From Massilia forsythiae (GTDB lineage Bacteria > Pseudomonadota > Gammaproteobacteria > Burkholderiales > Burkholderiaceae_D): 64,000 nucleotides of DNA. A model generated the notes under the pieces. That model ran no database searches. It was not told where the DNA came from and saw only the letters and a list, made by a program, of their open reading frames with translations. Shown here piece after piece: positions 22,785-31,366 of this stretch. The translations under genes and the position numbers were made by a program. The stretch is from the NCBI RefSeq assembly GCF_012849555.1, contig NZ_CP051685.1, forward strand, positions 2,418,001 to 2,482,000. Direction: 5' to 3'. The number at the start of each line of letters is the position of its first letter. Positions within the stretch are counted from its first letter, which is position 1.

Positions 22785-23150
22785 TCACATCCCGCCCAGG
22801 TAATAAGCCAGCACCCCATCCGCACTGTCGATGCCGAGGATGGCCATCAGCCGCTCCAGCTCGCTGCCCACGTGCTCGCGCGCCTCGGTATCCTCTTCCT
22901 GCACCGCTTCCAGCGTCTTGCCGAACTGGCTCAGCACCCACACCTTGGTCGGATGCGCCTCGATCCCGGACAGCAAACGGTCCGCCAGCCGCTCCAGTTC
23001 GAGCGCCAGCCGGTCGCGCTCGGCCGACGGATTGGCGCCGGGCAGGTCGGCCAGCTTGGGGCCGGCGCGGAAGGCGCGCAGTTGCTCCAGCGTGCGCGGC
23101 ACGATGAACAAGGGCGCGTCGCGCACGAACTCGAACGGGCCGGCGCTCAC
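22785..23150 (-). CDS. Small protein of unknown function coupled to gabD
   Basis: A 121-residue protein without signal peptide or membrane segment. Features: a leucine-rich, charged middle (DRLALELERLADRLL) likely helical, HPTKVWVLSQFGKTLEAVQ, a run of acidic residues and the end VLAYYLGGM. I do not recognise a family with confidence. It starts with GTG at 23150, overlapping the gabD stop codon (GTGA), so translation is probably coupled to gabD and expression follows it. A role linked to the dehydrogenase or GABA metabolism is only inference. Confidence 0.75.
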   Translation of the reverse strand: MSAGPFEFVRDAPLFIVPRTLEQLRAFRAGPKLADLPGANPSAERDRLALELERLADRLLSGIEAHPTKVWVLSQFGKTLEAVQEEDTEAREHVGSELERLMAILGIDSADGVLAYYLGGM

Positions 23151-24604
23151 TCGATGCCTCCCATGCAGATGTACTTGACGACCAGGTAGTCGTCCATGCC
23201 GTACTTCGACCCTTCGCGGCCCAGGCCGGATTGCTTGACGCCGCCGAACGGCGCGATCTCGTTCGAGATCAAGCCGGTGTTCACGCCCACCATGCCGGTT
23301 TCCAGGTGCTCGGCCACGCGCCACACGCGGCCGATGTCGCGCGAATAGAAGTAGGCGGCCAGGCCGAACTCGGTATCGTTGGCCAGCGCCACGACCTCGT
23401 CCTCGGTCTTGAAGCGGAACAGCGGCGCCACCGGGCCGAAGGTTTCCTCGCGCGCGAGCAGCATCTGCGGCGTCACGTCGGCCAGCACGGTCGGCTGGAA
23501 GAAGCTGTGGCCGAGTTCGTGGCGCTTGCCGCCCAGCAGCAGGCGCGCACCCTTCGACAGCGCATCCGCCACGTGCTGCTCGACTTTCACGACCGCCTTT
23601 TCCTCGATCAGCGGACCCTGGGTCACGCCGGCGTCCATGCCGTTGCCCACTTGCAGCTTGGCCACCGCCGCCGCCAGCTTTTCGGCGAAGGCGTCGTACA
23701 CGCCGTCCTGCACGTACAGGCGGTTGGCGCACACGCAGGTCTGGCCCATGTTGCGGTACTTCGAGGCGATCGCGCCCTCGACCGCGGCGTCCAGGTCGGC
23801 ATCGTCGAACACGATGAAGGGCGCATTGCCGCCCAGTTCCAGCGACAGTTTCTTGACCGTCGGCGCGCATTGCTCCATCAGCACGCGGCCGACCTGGGTC
23901 GAGCCGGTGAAGCTGAGCTTGCGCACGACCGGGTTGGCGCACATTTCCGTGCCGATGGCCTTGGCGTCGCCGATGACGACCGAGAACACGCCCTTGGGCA
24001 CGCCGGCGCGCTCGGCCAGCACCGCCAGCGCCAGCGCGGAATAGGGCGTCAGTTCGGCCGGCTTGAGCACGATCGGGCAGCCGGCGGCCAGCGCCGGCCC
24101 CACCTTGCGCGTGATCATCGCTGCCGGGAAGTTCCACGGGGTGATCGCGGCGCACACGCCGATCGGTTCCCTGGTCACCACGATGCGGCGGTCGCGTGCC
24201 GGCGCTTCCAGGGTGTCGCCCTCGATGCGCTTGGCCTGTTCGCCGAACCATTCGAGGAACGAGGCGGCGTAGGCGACTTCGCCCTTCGATTCGGCCAGCG
24301 GCTTGCCTTGTTCCGCGGTCATGATGGCGGCCAGGTCGTCGACGTTTTCCAGCATCAGGTCGTTCCACTTGCGCAGGACCAGGGCGCGTTCGCGCGCGGT
24401 CTTCTTGCGCCAGGCCGGCCAGGCGGCATTGGCGGCCTCGATCGCACGGCGGGTTTCCTGCTGCCCCATGTGCGGCACGGTGCCGAGCGCTGCGCCGGTG
24501 GCGGGGTTGATCACGTCGACGGTGTGTCCCTCGGCGGCGTCGCACCAGGCGCCATCGATATAGGCTTGCTGGCGCAGCAGGGAAGGGTCGTTCAGCTTGA
24601 GCAT
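23147..24604 (-). CDS. gabD: NADP-dependent succinate-semialdehyde dehydrogenase
   Basis: Oxidises succinate semialdehyde to succinate, the last step of GABA and putrescine breakdown. The 485-residue aldehyde dehydrogenase has ITPWNFPAAMITRKVGPALA in the cofactor region near residue 155, the glutamate motif LELGGNAPFIVF near 257 and the catalytic cysteine in GQTCVCANRLYV near 291, and near the end EIAPFGGVKQSGLGREGSK (conserved arginine/serine), typical of GabD. The arrangement is divergent to puuD, with palindromes between them, so this gene and the polyamine genes are probably co-regulated. Confidence 0.94.
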   Translation of the reverse strand: MLKLNDPSLLRQQAYIDGAWCDAAEGHTVDVINPATGAALGTVPHMGQQETRRAIEAANAAWPAWRKKTARERALVLRKWNDLMLENVDDLAAIMTAEQGKPLAESKGEVAYAASFLEWFGEQAKRIEGDTLEAPARDRRIVVTREPIGVCAAITPWNFPAAMITRKVGPALAAGCPIVLKPAELTPYSALALAVLAERAGVPKGVFSVVIGDAKAIGTEMCANPVVRKLSFTGSTQVGRVLMEQCAPTVKKLSLELGGNAPFIVFDDADLDAAVEGAIASKYRNMGQTCVCANRLYVQDGVYDAFAEKLAAAVAKLQVGNGMDAGVTQGPLIEEKAVVKVEQHVADALSKGARLLLGGKRHELGHSFFQPTVLADVTPQMLLAREETFGPVAPLFRFKTEDEVVALANDTEFGLAAYFYSRDIGRVWRVAEHLETGMVGVNTGLISNEIAPFGGVKQSGLGREGSKYGMDDYLVVKYICMGGIE

Positions 24605-24790
24605 GGGTTCCTCGCCGGTTTCTCGTGTGAGTCAGACAATTACCTTACCACGCGGCGCCGGATCGGGCAGGACACTGATCGATTTGCCAGCCGTAACGAA
24701 CCTGCCGGCATCTGTCCTTAACGTCGTGAAACATCGCCTCATCCCTTTTGTGTTGGCATGGTTTTGAAGTTGAAGTTAAGCTTTTGCTAC

Positions 24791-24812
24791 TGGTTTCCAA
24801 AGAACGAAACCA
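24791..24812. promoter_or_regulatory. Palindrome 1 in the gabD-puuD intergenic region
   Basis: TGGTTTC-CAAAGAAC-GAAACCA is a perfect 7-bp dyad with an 8-bp spacer, centred between the divergent genes. It is the size of a helix-turn-helix dimer site. The 336-bp region (24605-24940) holds no gene. Confidence 0.5.
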
Positions 24813-24832
24813 CTCCCCTGGCAGATTTCTGG

Positions 24833-24857
24833 AATGCATGCCGAGTGCACATGCATT
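24833..24857. promoter_or_regulatory. Palindrome 2 in the gabD-puuD intergenic region
   Basis: AATGCATG-CCGAGTGCA-CATGCATT is a perfect 8-bp dyad with a 9-bp spacer, 84 bp before the puuD start. It is a likely operator for an unidentified regulator of the polyamine genes. Confidence 0.5.
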
Positions 24858-24940
24858 TCTTGATCTGGAACAACGGCCACCGCATGCGGAACTGTTTGCA
24901 GTAAGATGGTTCGCGTGCGCCTCACTGAAAGGTAGAGACC

Positions 24941-25702
24941 ATGCGCCCGATCGTTATCGTCCCCGCTTGCACCCGTGACTTCGGCGAACATCCATATCAC
25001 GCGGCCCAGCACAAGTATGTCGACGCCGTCGTCCTCGGCGCCGATTGCGCTCCCATGATCCTGCCCTCGCTGGGCGCTTCGCTCGACCTCGAGACGATGC
25101 TGGAACTGTGCGACGGCATCATGCTGACCGGCTCGGCGTCGAATGTGCACCCGAGCTATTACTCGGAAGAAGTGCTGGACCCCTCGCTGCCGCAGGACCC
25201 GGCGCGCGACCAGACCACGCTGCCGCTGATCCGCGCGGCCGTGAAGCGCGGCATTCCGATCATCGCCATCTGCCGCGGCTTCCAGGAAATGAACGTGGCG
25301 CTCGGCGGCAGCCTGTACCAGGCGGTGCAGACCGTGCCCGGCCACTTCGACCACCGCGAGAACCCCGAGCTGGGGATGGACGAGCAATACGGCGACGCGC
25401 ACAAGGTGCGCCTGACCGAAGGCGGCATGCTGCACACCGCCCTGGGCGTGCCCGAGATTCCGGTGAATTCCCTGCATGGGCAGGGCGTGCACGAACTGGC
25501 GCCGGGCCTGACGGTCGAAGCGGTGGCCGAGGACGGGCTGGTGGAAGCCTTTTCGGTGGCGTCGGCGCCCGGCTTCACGCTGGCGGTGCAATGGCATCCG
25601 GAATGGCGCATCGTCCACAATCCGTATTCGATGAAGATGTTCGGCGCCTTCGGCGATGCCTGCCGCGACTATCACGAACGCACCAAACGGAACCGATTAT
25701 GA
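24941..25702 (+). CDS. puuD: Gamma-glutamyl-gamma-aminobutyrate hydrolase
   Basis: A class I glutamine amidotransferase-like hydrolase that frees GABA from gamma-glutamyl-GABA in the Puu putrescine route. The 253-residue protein has the nucleophile cysteine in IPIIAICRGFQEMNVALGG near residue 114 and the His-Glu pair in LAVQWHPEW near 222-224. GIMLTGSASNVHPSYY and VNSLHGQGV are typical of PuuD. AAGG precedes the ATG. A tiny frame of 13 codons (25699-25740) overlaps its stop codon. puuA follows, so the pair is likely an operon. Confidence 0.95.
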   Translation: MRPIVIVPACTRDFGEHPYHAAQHKYVDAVVLGADCAPMILPSLGASLDLETMLELCDGIMLTGSASNVHPSYYSEEVLDPSLPQDPARDQTTLPLIRAAVKRGIPIIAICRGFQEMNVALGGSLYQAVQTVPGHFDHRENPELGMDEQYGDAHKVRLTEGGMLHTALGVPEIPVNSLHGQGVHELAPGLTVEAVAEDGLVEAFSVASAPGFTLAVQWHPEWRIVHNPYSMKMFGAFGDACRDYHERTKRNRL

Positions 25703-25818
25703 CCGACTGCATCCACGACGCGGCCGGCCCGGTCCCCTAGCTCCCCGTTCCCGCTCCCGCATCGCGCGGGCCGCGCCTGTGCGCGCGTCCGCTTTTCAAT
25801 CCAGAACGAGGAACAACC

Positions 25819-27189
25819 ATGGCAATCCGCGACAATTTTTCTTACAACGACATGGAAGAGTGGCTCAATGCGAAGCGAGTCACCGAAATCGAATGCCTGG
25901 TCCCCGACCTGACCGGGGTGGCGCGCGGCAAGATCCTGCCGCGCGTAAAATTCACCGAGGACCGCGGCATGCGCCTGCCGGAAATCGTGCTGGGCATGAC
26001 CGTCACCGGCAACTCGCCGGCCGACGACGACGCCTTCGACCGCGCCATCTCCACCACCGACCGCGACATGATCCTGAAGGCCGATCCGGGCACCATCACG
26101 ATGGTGCCGTGGGCGGTGGACCCGACCGCGCAGGTGATCCACGACTGCTATTTCGCCGACGGCCGCCTGGTCGATTTCGCCCCGCGCAGCGTGCTGCGGC
26201 GCGTGCTGAAGCTGTACGCGCAAAAGGGCTGGAAACCGCTGGTGGCGCCGGAACTCGAGTTCTATCTGACCGCCAAGAACATCGACCCGGATTTGCCGCT
26301 GGCCGCGCCGATCGGCCGCAGCGGCCGCTCCGAGACCAGCCGGCAAGTGTATTCGATCGACGCCGTCAACGAATTCGACCCGCTGTTCGAAGACATCTAC
26401 GATTACTGCGACATGATGGGCCTGGACGTCGATACCCTGATCCACGAGATCGGCGCCGGCCAGATGGAAATCAACTTCCAGCACGGCGAGCCGCTCGGCC
26501 TGGCCGACAAGGTGTTCTATTTCAAGCGCACGCTGCGCGAGGCGGCCCTGAAGCACGAGATGTACGCCACCTTCATGGCCAAGCCGATGGCCGGCGAGCC
26601 GGGTTCGGCCATGCACGTGCACCAGAGCGTGGTCGACGAGGACACCGGCAAGAACATCTTCAGCACCGCCGATGGCGCGCCGTCCGACCTGTTCCGCTGG
26701 TACGTCGGCGGCCTGCAGAAGTACATGACGCCGGCGATGGCGATCGTCGCGCCCTACGTGAATTCCTACCGCCGCATCGTGCGCCATACCGCCGCGCCGA
26801 TCAACCTGCAATGGGGCGTGGACAACCGCACCGTCGGCCTGCGCGTGCCGGTGTCGGGCTCGCAGGACCGGCGCGTGGAAAACCGCGTGATCGGCGCCGA
26901 CGCCAATCCGTATCTCGCGCTGGCGGTGACGCTGGCCTGCGGCTACCTCGGCATGACCGAGCAGGTCGAGCCGACGCCGATGGTCGAGGGCAGCGCCTAT
27001 AAGATGCAGGTCGAGCTGCCGCAGGGCCTGTCGGAAGCCCTGACGCTGCTGCGCCGCGAAGACCGCCTGCGCGACATCCTGGGCGAGCGCTTCGTCGACG
27101 TGTATTCGGCGGTGAAGGAACTGGAGCACCAGGAGTTCATGACCGTCATCAGTTCGTGGGAACGCGAGCATTTATTGCTCCACGTATAA
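25819..27189 (+). CDS. puuA: Glutamine synthetase-family gamma-glutamylputrescine synthetase
   Basis: An ATP-dependent ligase joining glutamate to putrescine, the entry step of the Puu pathway. The 456-residue glutamine synthetase-like protein has ECLVPDLTGVARGKILPR near residue 27, LVAPELEFYL near 140, GAGQMEINF near 213, AMHVHQSVVD near 270 and the C-terminal NRVIGADANPYLALA region that takes the place of the GS NRSA loop. The adenylylation tyrosine segment of true GlnA is absent, as in PuuA. GAGGAA precedes the ATG. It sits between puuD and an aminotransferase gene. Confidence 0.92.
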   Translation: MAIRDNFSYNDMEEWLNAKRVTEIECLVPDLTGVARGKILPRVKFTEDRGMRLPEIVLGMTVTGNSPADDDAFDRAISTTDRDMILKADPGTITMVPWAVDPTAQVIHDCYFADGRLVDFAPRSVLRRVLKLYAQKGWKPLVAPELEFYLTAKNIDPDLPLAAPIGRSGRSETSRQVYSIDAVNEFDPLFEDIYDYCDMMGLDVDTLIHEIGAGQMEINFQHGEPLGLADKVFYFKRTLREAALKHEMYATFMAKPMAGEPGSAMHVHQSVVDEDTGKNIFSTADGAPSDLFRWYVGGLQKYMTPAMAIVAPYVNSYRRIVRHTAAPINLQWGVDNRTVGLRVPVSGSQDRRVENRVIGADANPYLALAVTLACGYLGMTEQVEPTPMVEGSAYKMQVELPQGLSEALTLLRREDRLRDILGERFVDVYSAVKELEHQEFMTVISSWEREHLLLHV

Positions 27190-27259
27190 AACAGCAGGGG
27201 CCTCGGTGCGGTTTCTCGAGGCCCGCAGACGCACGTAACGCAAGACCTGGGAGACCGGT

Positions 27260-28714
27260 ATGGCAAGCGGCAGCGTGGGAATCGGCAACGGAGCGATCAA
27301 CGAGGGCATGACCGGGCAAGCGGGCGAGGCCTTCGACACCGCCGAGCTGCAGCGGCTCGACAGCGCCCATTACCTGCATCCGTTCACCGACCACGGCGCG
27401 CTGCGTGAGACCGGGGCGCGCGTGATGGTGCGTGGAGAGGGCGTCTACCTGTGGGATTCGGAAGGGCGGCGCGTCATCGACGGCATGTCGGGCTTGTGGT
27501 GCGTGAATGCCGGCTATGGACGCAGCGCCATCGCCGACGCGGTGCACCGGCAACTGCTGGCGCTGCCCTTCTATAACAGCTTCTTCAACACCACCAACGT
27601 GCCGGCGGTGCGGCTGGCGGCGAAACTGGCCGGCCTGGCGCCGCCGGGCTTCCAGCATGCGTTCTTCACCAGCTCCGGTTCCGAAGCCAACGACACCGCG
27701 GTGCGCATGGCCTGGCGCTACTGGCAACTGATGGGGCAGCCGCAGCGCCAAGCCATCATCAGCCGCCGCAACGCCTATCACGGCAGCACCATCGCCGGCG
27801 CTTCGCTGGGCGGCATGGACGCCATGCATGCGCAGGGCGCGCTGCCGCTCCCCGGCTTCCACCACATCGGGCAACCCAGCTACGCCGAGCATGGCCGCGG
27901 CATGAGCGAGGCCGAGTTCGGCCTGGCGGCGGCGCGCTGGCTGGAAGACAAGATCCTGGAACTGGGACCGGAACGGGTCGCCGCCTTCATCGGCGAGCCG
28001 GTGCAGGGCGCCGGCGGCGTGGTGATCCCGCCCGCCACCTACTGGCCCGAGATCCAGCGCATCTGCGACCGCTACGGCATCCTGCTGGTGGCGGACGAGG
28101 TGATCTGCGGCTTCGGCCGGCTGGGCGCCTGGTTCGGCTGCGAGACGATGGGCATGCGCCCCGACCTGATCGCCTTCGCCAAGGGCGTTACCTCCGGCTA
28201 CGTGCCGCTGGGCGGCGTGCTGGCGGGCGAGCGCGTGGCGGCCGCGCTGATCGACAAGGGCGGCGATTTCAACCATGGTTTTACCTACTCCGGCCATCCG
28301 GCGGCGTGCGCCGCGGCGCTGGCCAACCTGCGCATCATGCAGGACGAGCGCCTGGTGGAGCGGGTGGCGAAGGAGACCGGGCCGCATTTGAAGGCGCGCT
28401 TCGGCGCGCTGGCGGCGCACCCGCTGGTCGGCCATGCCGAGAGCATCGGCATGGCGGCGGGCCTGGACCTGGTGCGCCGGAAAGGCGCCACGCTGCACGA
28501 TGGCGAACCGTTCGCGCGTGCGCTGGCGGTGGGCATGCTGTGCCGCGCGCACATGTTCGACAACGGCGTCATCATGCGCGCCGTGGGCGACCGCATGATC
28601 GTGGCGCCGCCGCTGTCGATGAACTGCGCGCAGATCGACGAGATGATCGACCGGATCCGATATTGCCTGGACCTGACGCTGGCCGACGTCGGCAGGCGCG
28701 GCTGGATGGCGTAG
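27260..28714 (+). CDS. PLP-dependent omega-aminotransferase, putrescine-pyruvate type
   Basis: A class III pyridoxal phosphate aminotransferase of 484 residues, of the SpuC/putrescine-pyruvate group, expected to turn putrescine or related diamines into aminoaldehydes. Landmarks: SGLWCVNAGYGR, FFTSSGSEANDTAVRM (PLP phosphate loop), NAYHGSTIAGASLGG, LVADEVICGFGRLG with the PLP-binding aspartate, and the Schiff-base lysine in AFAKGVTSGYVPLGG near residue 310. GGGAGA lies before the ATG. It is next to puuA and 5 bp from the convergent symporter gene. The exact amine donor and acceptor cannot be fixed from sequence. Confidence 0.88.
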   Translation: MASGSVGIGNGAINEGMTGQAGEAFDTAELQRLDSAHYLHPFTDHGALRETGARVMVRGEGVYLWDSEGRRVIDGMSGLWCVNAGYGRSAIADAVHRQLLALPFYNSFFNTTNVPAVRLAAKLAGLAPPGFQHAFFTSSGSEANDTAVRMAWRYWQLMGQPQRQAIISRRNAYHGSTIAGASLGGMDAMHAQGALPLPGFHHIGQPSYAEHGRGMSEAEFGLAAARWLEDKILELGPERVAAFIGEPVQGAGGVVIPPATYWPEIQRICDRYGILLVADEVICGFGRLGAWFGCETMGMRPDLIAFAKGVTSGYVPLGGVLAGERVAAALIDKGGDFNHGFTYSGHPAACAAALANLRIMQDERLVERVAKETGPHLKARFGALAAHPLVGHAESIGMAAGLDLVRRKGATLHDGEPFARALAVGMLCRAHMFDNGVIMRAVGDRMIVAPPLSMNCAQIDEMIDRIRYCLDLTLADVGRRGWMA

Positions 28715-28718
28715 GGAA

Positions 28719-30176
28719 CTACACCCCGACCGCCGTCTTGTGCGGCTCGCTGCGGTTCTTCAGCACCTGCGGCGCCAGCGACCCGGCGATCATGCCGGCG
28801 AACGCCATCAGCAGGCCCGCCAGCTGTCCCGGAAAGCGCTCGCCCAGCGGCGACAGCTGCGGGAAGAACGCGATCCAGGTGACGATGCCGGCCGCGATCG
28901 ACAGCACCGCGCCCTGCGTGGTGGCGCGCTTCCAGTACAGGCCCATCACCAGCGGCACGAAGGCGGCGACCAGCGTCACCTGGTAGGCCGAGGACACCAG
29001 TTCGTAGATCGAGGTGCCCTTCATGGCGATCGCGTAGCTCAGCACCAGCACCGCGAACACGACGATGGTCACGCGCATGGCGAACAGCTGCTGGCGGTCG
29101 CTCATGCCCGGGCGCAGGTTCTTGAGGATATTCTCGGTAAAACTGGTCGACGGCGCCAGCAGGGTCGCCGACGAGGTGCTCTTGATGGCCGAGAGCAGGG
29201 CGCCGAAGAACAGGATCTGCATGATGAGCGGCATCTTCGACATCACGAAGGTCGGCAGCACGCGCTGGTAATCGTTCTTGGCCAGCTCCATCGCCTCGTT
29301 GCCCATCACGATCACGGCGCAGGCGACGATGAACATCGGCACGAAGGCGAACAGGATGTAGCTGGCGCCGCCGATCACGGCGCCGGCGCGCGCGGTCGGC
29401 GCGTTTTTCGCCGACATCACGCGCTGGAACACGTCCTGCTGCGGGATCGAGCCGAGCATCATGGTCACGGCCGCGCCGACGAAGAAGGCGATGTCGGTGA
29501 AGCTGGACTTCGGCAGGAAGTTCCACAGATCCTTTTGCTGCACCATGTGCAGCACGGCGCCGGTGCCGCCGGCCAGCTCCGACGAAAACACGGCGATGAT
29601 CGACATGCCCACCACCAGCACGATCATCTGGATGAAGTCGGTGATCGCCACCGCCAGGAAGCCGCCCACCACCACGTAGATCAGCACCGCCAGGGTGCCG
29701 ACGATCATGCCGGCGGTTTCCGACATGGCGCCGCCGGTCAGCACCGAGAACACCAGCCCCAGCGCCGTGATCTGCGCCGCCACCCAGCCGAGGTAGGACA
29801 GGATGATGGCGGCCGAGCAGAACACCTCGATGCCGCGGCCGTAGCGCGCGCGGTAGTAGTCGCCGATGGTCAGCAGGTTGAGTTTATACAGGCGCGCGGC
29901 GAAGAACAGGCCGACCAGGATCAGGCAGGCGCCGGCCCCGAACGGGTCTTCGACCAGGCCGTTCAGGCCGCCCTGCACGAAGCGCGCCGGAATGCCCATC
30001 ACGGTCTCGGCGCCGAACCAGGTGGCGAAGGTGGTGGTGATCACCATCACCAGCGGCAGGCTGCGTCCGGCGACGGCGAAGTCGGTGGTGTTCTTGATGC
30101 GCGAGCCGGCCCAGACGCCCAGCCCGAGGGTGCCCAGCAGGTAGAGCACGACGGATGAAATCAGAATAGTGTTCAC
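28719..30176 (-). CDS. Sodium:solute symporter family transporter
   Basis: A 485-residue inner membrane transporter of the SSS family with about 12-13 hydrophobic segments. Family traits: VAGRSLPLVMVITTTFATWFGAET (in parts) near residue 36, GIPARFVQGG, and FGALLSAIKSTSSATLLAPS near 315, which belongs to the sodium-site helix. Substrate is not told by sequence. Placed tail to tail with the putrescine aminotransferase gene, it is a candidate importer of putrescine or another amine or amino acid. This is inference by neighbourhood. Confidence 0.88.
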   Translation of the reverse strand: MNTILISSVVLYLLGTLGLGVWAGSRIKNTTDFAVAGRSLPLVMVITTTFATWFGAETVMGIPARFVQGGLNGLVEDPFGAGACLILVGLFFAARLYKLNLLTIGDYYRARYGRGIEVFCSAAIILSYLGWVAAQITALGLVFSVLTGGAMSETAGMIVGTLAVLIYVVVGGFLAVAITDFIQMIVLVVGMSIIAVFSSELAGGTGAVLHMVQQKDLWNFLPKSSFTDIAFFVGAAVTMMLGSIPQQDVFQRVMSAKNAPTARAGAVIGGASYILFAFVPMFIVACAVIVMGNEAMELAKNDYQRVLPTFVMSKMPLIMQILFFGALLSAIKSTSSATLLAPSTSFTENILKNLRPGMSDRQQLFAMRVTIVVFAVLVLSYAIAMKGTSIYELVSSAYQVTLVAAFVPLVMGLYWKRATTQGAVLSIAAGIVTWIAFFPQLSPLGERFPGQLAGLLMAFAGMIAGSLAPQVLKNRSEPHKTAVGV

Positions 30177-30393
30177 GAGGAGGCTCTCCGGGGCAGGGAA
30201 GATCGCGCTCGGCGGCGGCGGACAGGGCGCGGCGAGCGGGTCGGGGTTCTAAATGTTGGGCTGGAAAAATTCGCGATTATAGCGGCAGACCACCCCGATC
30301 GGATCGATTTTATCGGGCCGTCTCGGCGCGACAACGGCATCCTCGTATGGCGCTGCGCAGCGTGAAACGCCAATCAAGTCGTCGGCCTCAAAA

Positions 30394-30520
30394 CGTCGTC
30401 CCCGCGCAGGCGGGGACCCATGCCGAGCTTCTGGAATCGGCATTCTTGAAATATTTGTGTCGCTTGCGACGTATCGAATATTGTTACTCAGTATGGGTCC
30501 CCGCCTCCGCGGGGACGACG
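30394..30520. repeat. REPIN upstream of the symporter gene
   Basis: Forward REP at 30394-30422 (CGTCGTCCCCGCGCAGGCGG then GGACCCATG) and inverted REP at 30491-30520, with 68 bp between. It fills the middle of the 395-bp gap (30177-30571) between the symporter start and the response regulator stop; no gene is seen in that gap. Confidence 0.85.
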
Positions 30521-30571
30521 GTTTGAGTTACGGGTGAAAGCAGCGTTCGAAGCGCGCAAACTGCGCTCGCA

Positions 30572-31366
30572 TCATAGCGCCATCTCCCGCAACACCTTCG
30601 ACGCCTCGCGGCTCGCCGCCAGCACGCTGCCGTCGCGCATCCGGATCAGCAACTGCGACTGCTCGTCCGCCTTCATCGACTCGACGAAATCGAGATTCAC
30701 CAGCGTCGAGCGGTGGATGCGGATGAAGCGCGCCGGATCGAGCTGGGCCTCGAGTTCCGAGATGCCGATGCGCACCAGGAAGGTCTGGCCGCGCGCGCTG
30801 ATGGCGGTGTACTTGGCGTCCGCCTTCAGGTATTCGATCTCGTGCAGCGCCAGCGGGAAGATGCGGCCGCGGTCGCGCACCAGGATGCGTTCCAGCGGCG
30901 CCGGTGCGCGCCGCACCGCCCGTTCCAGCGCCTCCAGCGGCGCCGCGCCGTGTGCCGCCCCCTGTGCCGCCCCCTGCACCGCTCCCTGTGCCGCTCCAGG
31001 CGCCGCGCCCGTCTCCAGCAAACGCGCCACGGCGGCATCGAAGCGGGCGCGCGTAAACGGCTTGAGCAGGTAGTCGACGGCGTGCAGCTCGAAGGCGGTC
31101 ACCGCGTACTGGTCGTAGGCGGTGGTGAACACGATGGCCGGGCGGCAGCGCAGGCGCTTGAGCACTTCCAGGCCGGTCAGCTCGGGCATCTGGATGTCGA
31201 GGAACACCACGTCCGGGCACAGCGCGTCGATGCGGGCCAGCGCCGCGGCGCCGTCGGCCGCTTCGCCGACCAGGCGCAGCCCGGCGTGCGCGTAGATGGC
31301 GTCGCGCAGCAGTTCGCGCGCCAGCGGTTCGTCCTCGGCGATGAAAACGGTTTTTACGGTATGCAT
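30572..31366 (-). CDS. LytTR-family response regulator
   Basis: A 264-residue two-component regulator. The receiver domain has the phosphoacceptor in DVVFLDIQMPELTG near residue 54, the conserved threonine in IVFTTAYDQYA and lysine in YLLKPFTRARF. The C-terminal LytTR DNA-binding domain (about 165-264) includes EYLKADAKYTAI and IRIHRSTLVNLDFV. Between them is a linker of tetrapeptides (GAAP, GAAQ, GAVQ, GAAQ, GAAH, GAAP) encoded by 12-bp tandem DNA repeats at about 30951-30998. It overlaps the end of the kinase gene by 13 bp, so the pair is one operon. Confidence 0.93.
   Translation of the reverse strand: MHTVKTVFIAEDEPLARELLRDAIYAHAGLRLVGEAADGAAALARIDALCPDVVFLDIQMPELTGLEVLKRLRCRPAIVFTTAYDQYAVTAFELHAVDYLLKPFTRARFDAAVARLLETGAAPGAAQGAVQGAAQGAAHGAAPLEALERAVRRAPAPLERILVRDRGRIFPLALHEIEYLKADAKYTAISARGQTFLVRIGISELEAQLDPARFIRIHRSTLVNLDFVESMKADEQSQLLIRMRDGSVLAASREASKVLREMAL
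30951..30998. repeat. Four 12-bp tandem repeats within the response regulator gene
   Basis: Units TGTGCCGCCCCC, TGTGCCGCCCCC, TGCACCGCTCCC and TGTGCCGCTCCA lie head to tail and in frame. They encode the flexible Gly-Ala-X-Gln linker between the receiver and LytTR domains. Unit number could change by slippage without a frameshift. Confidence 0.85.

Noticed and set aside
25699..25740. A 13-codon frame overlapping the puuD stop codon (MTDCIHDAAGPVP)
   Set aside because: Too short to support, and no ribosome binding site other than chance; could be a remnant but evidence is lacking.
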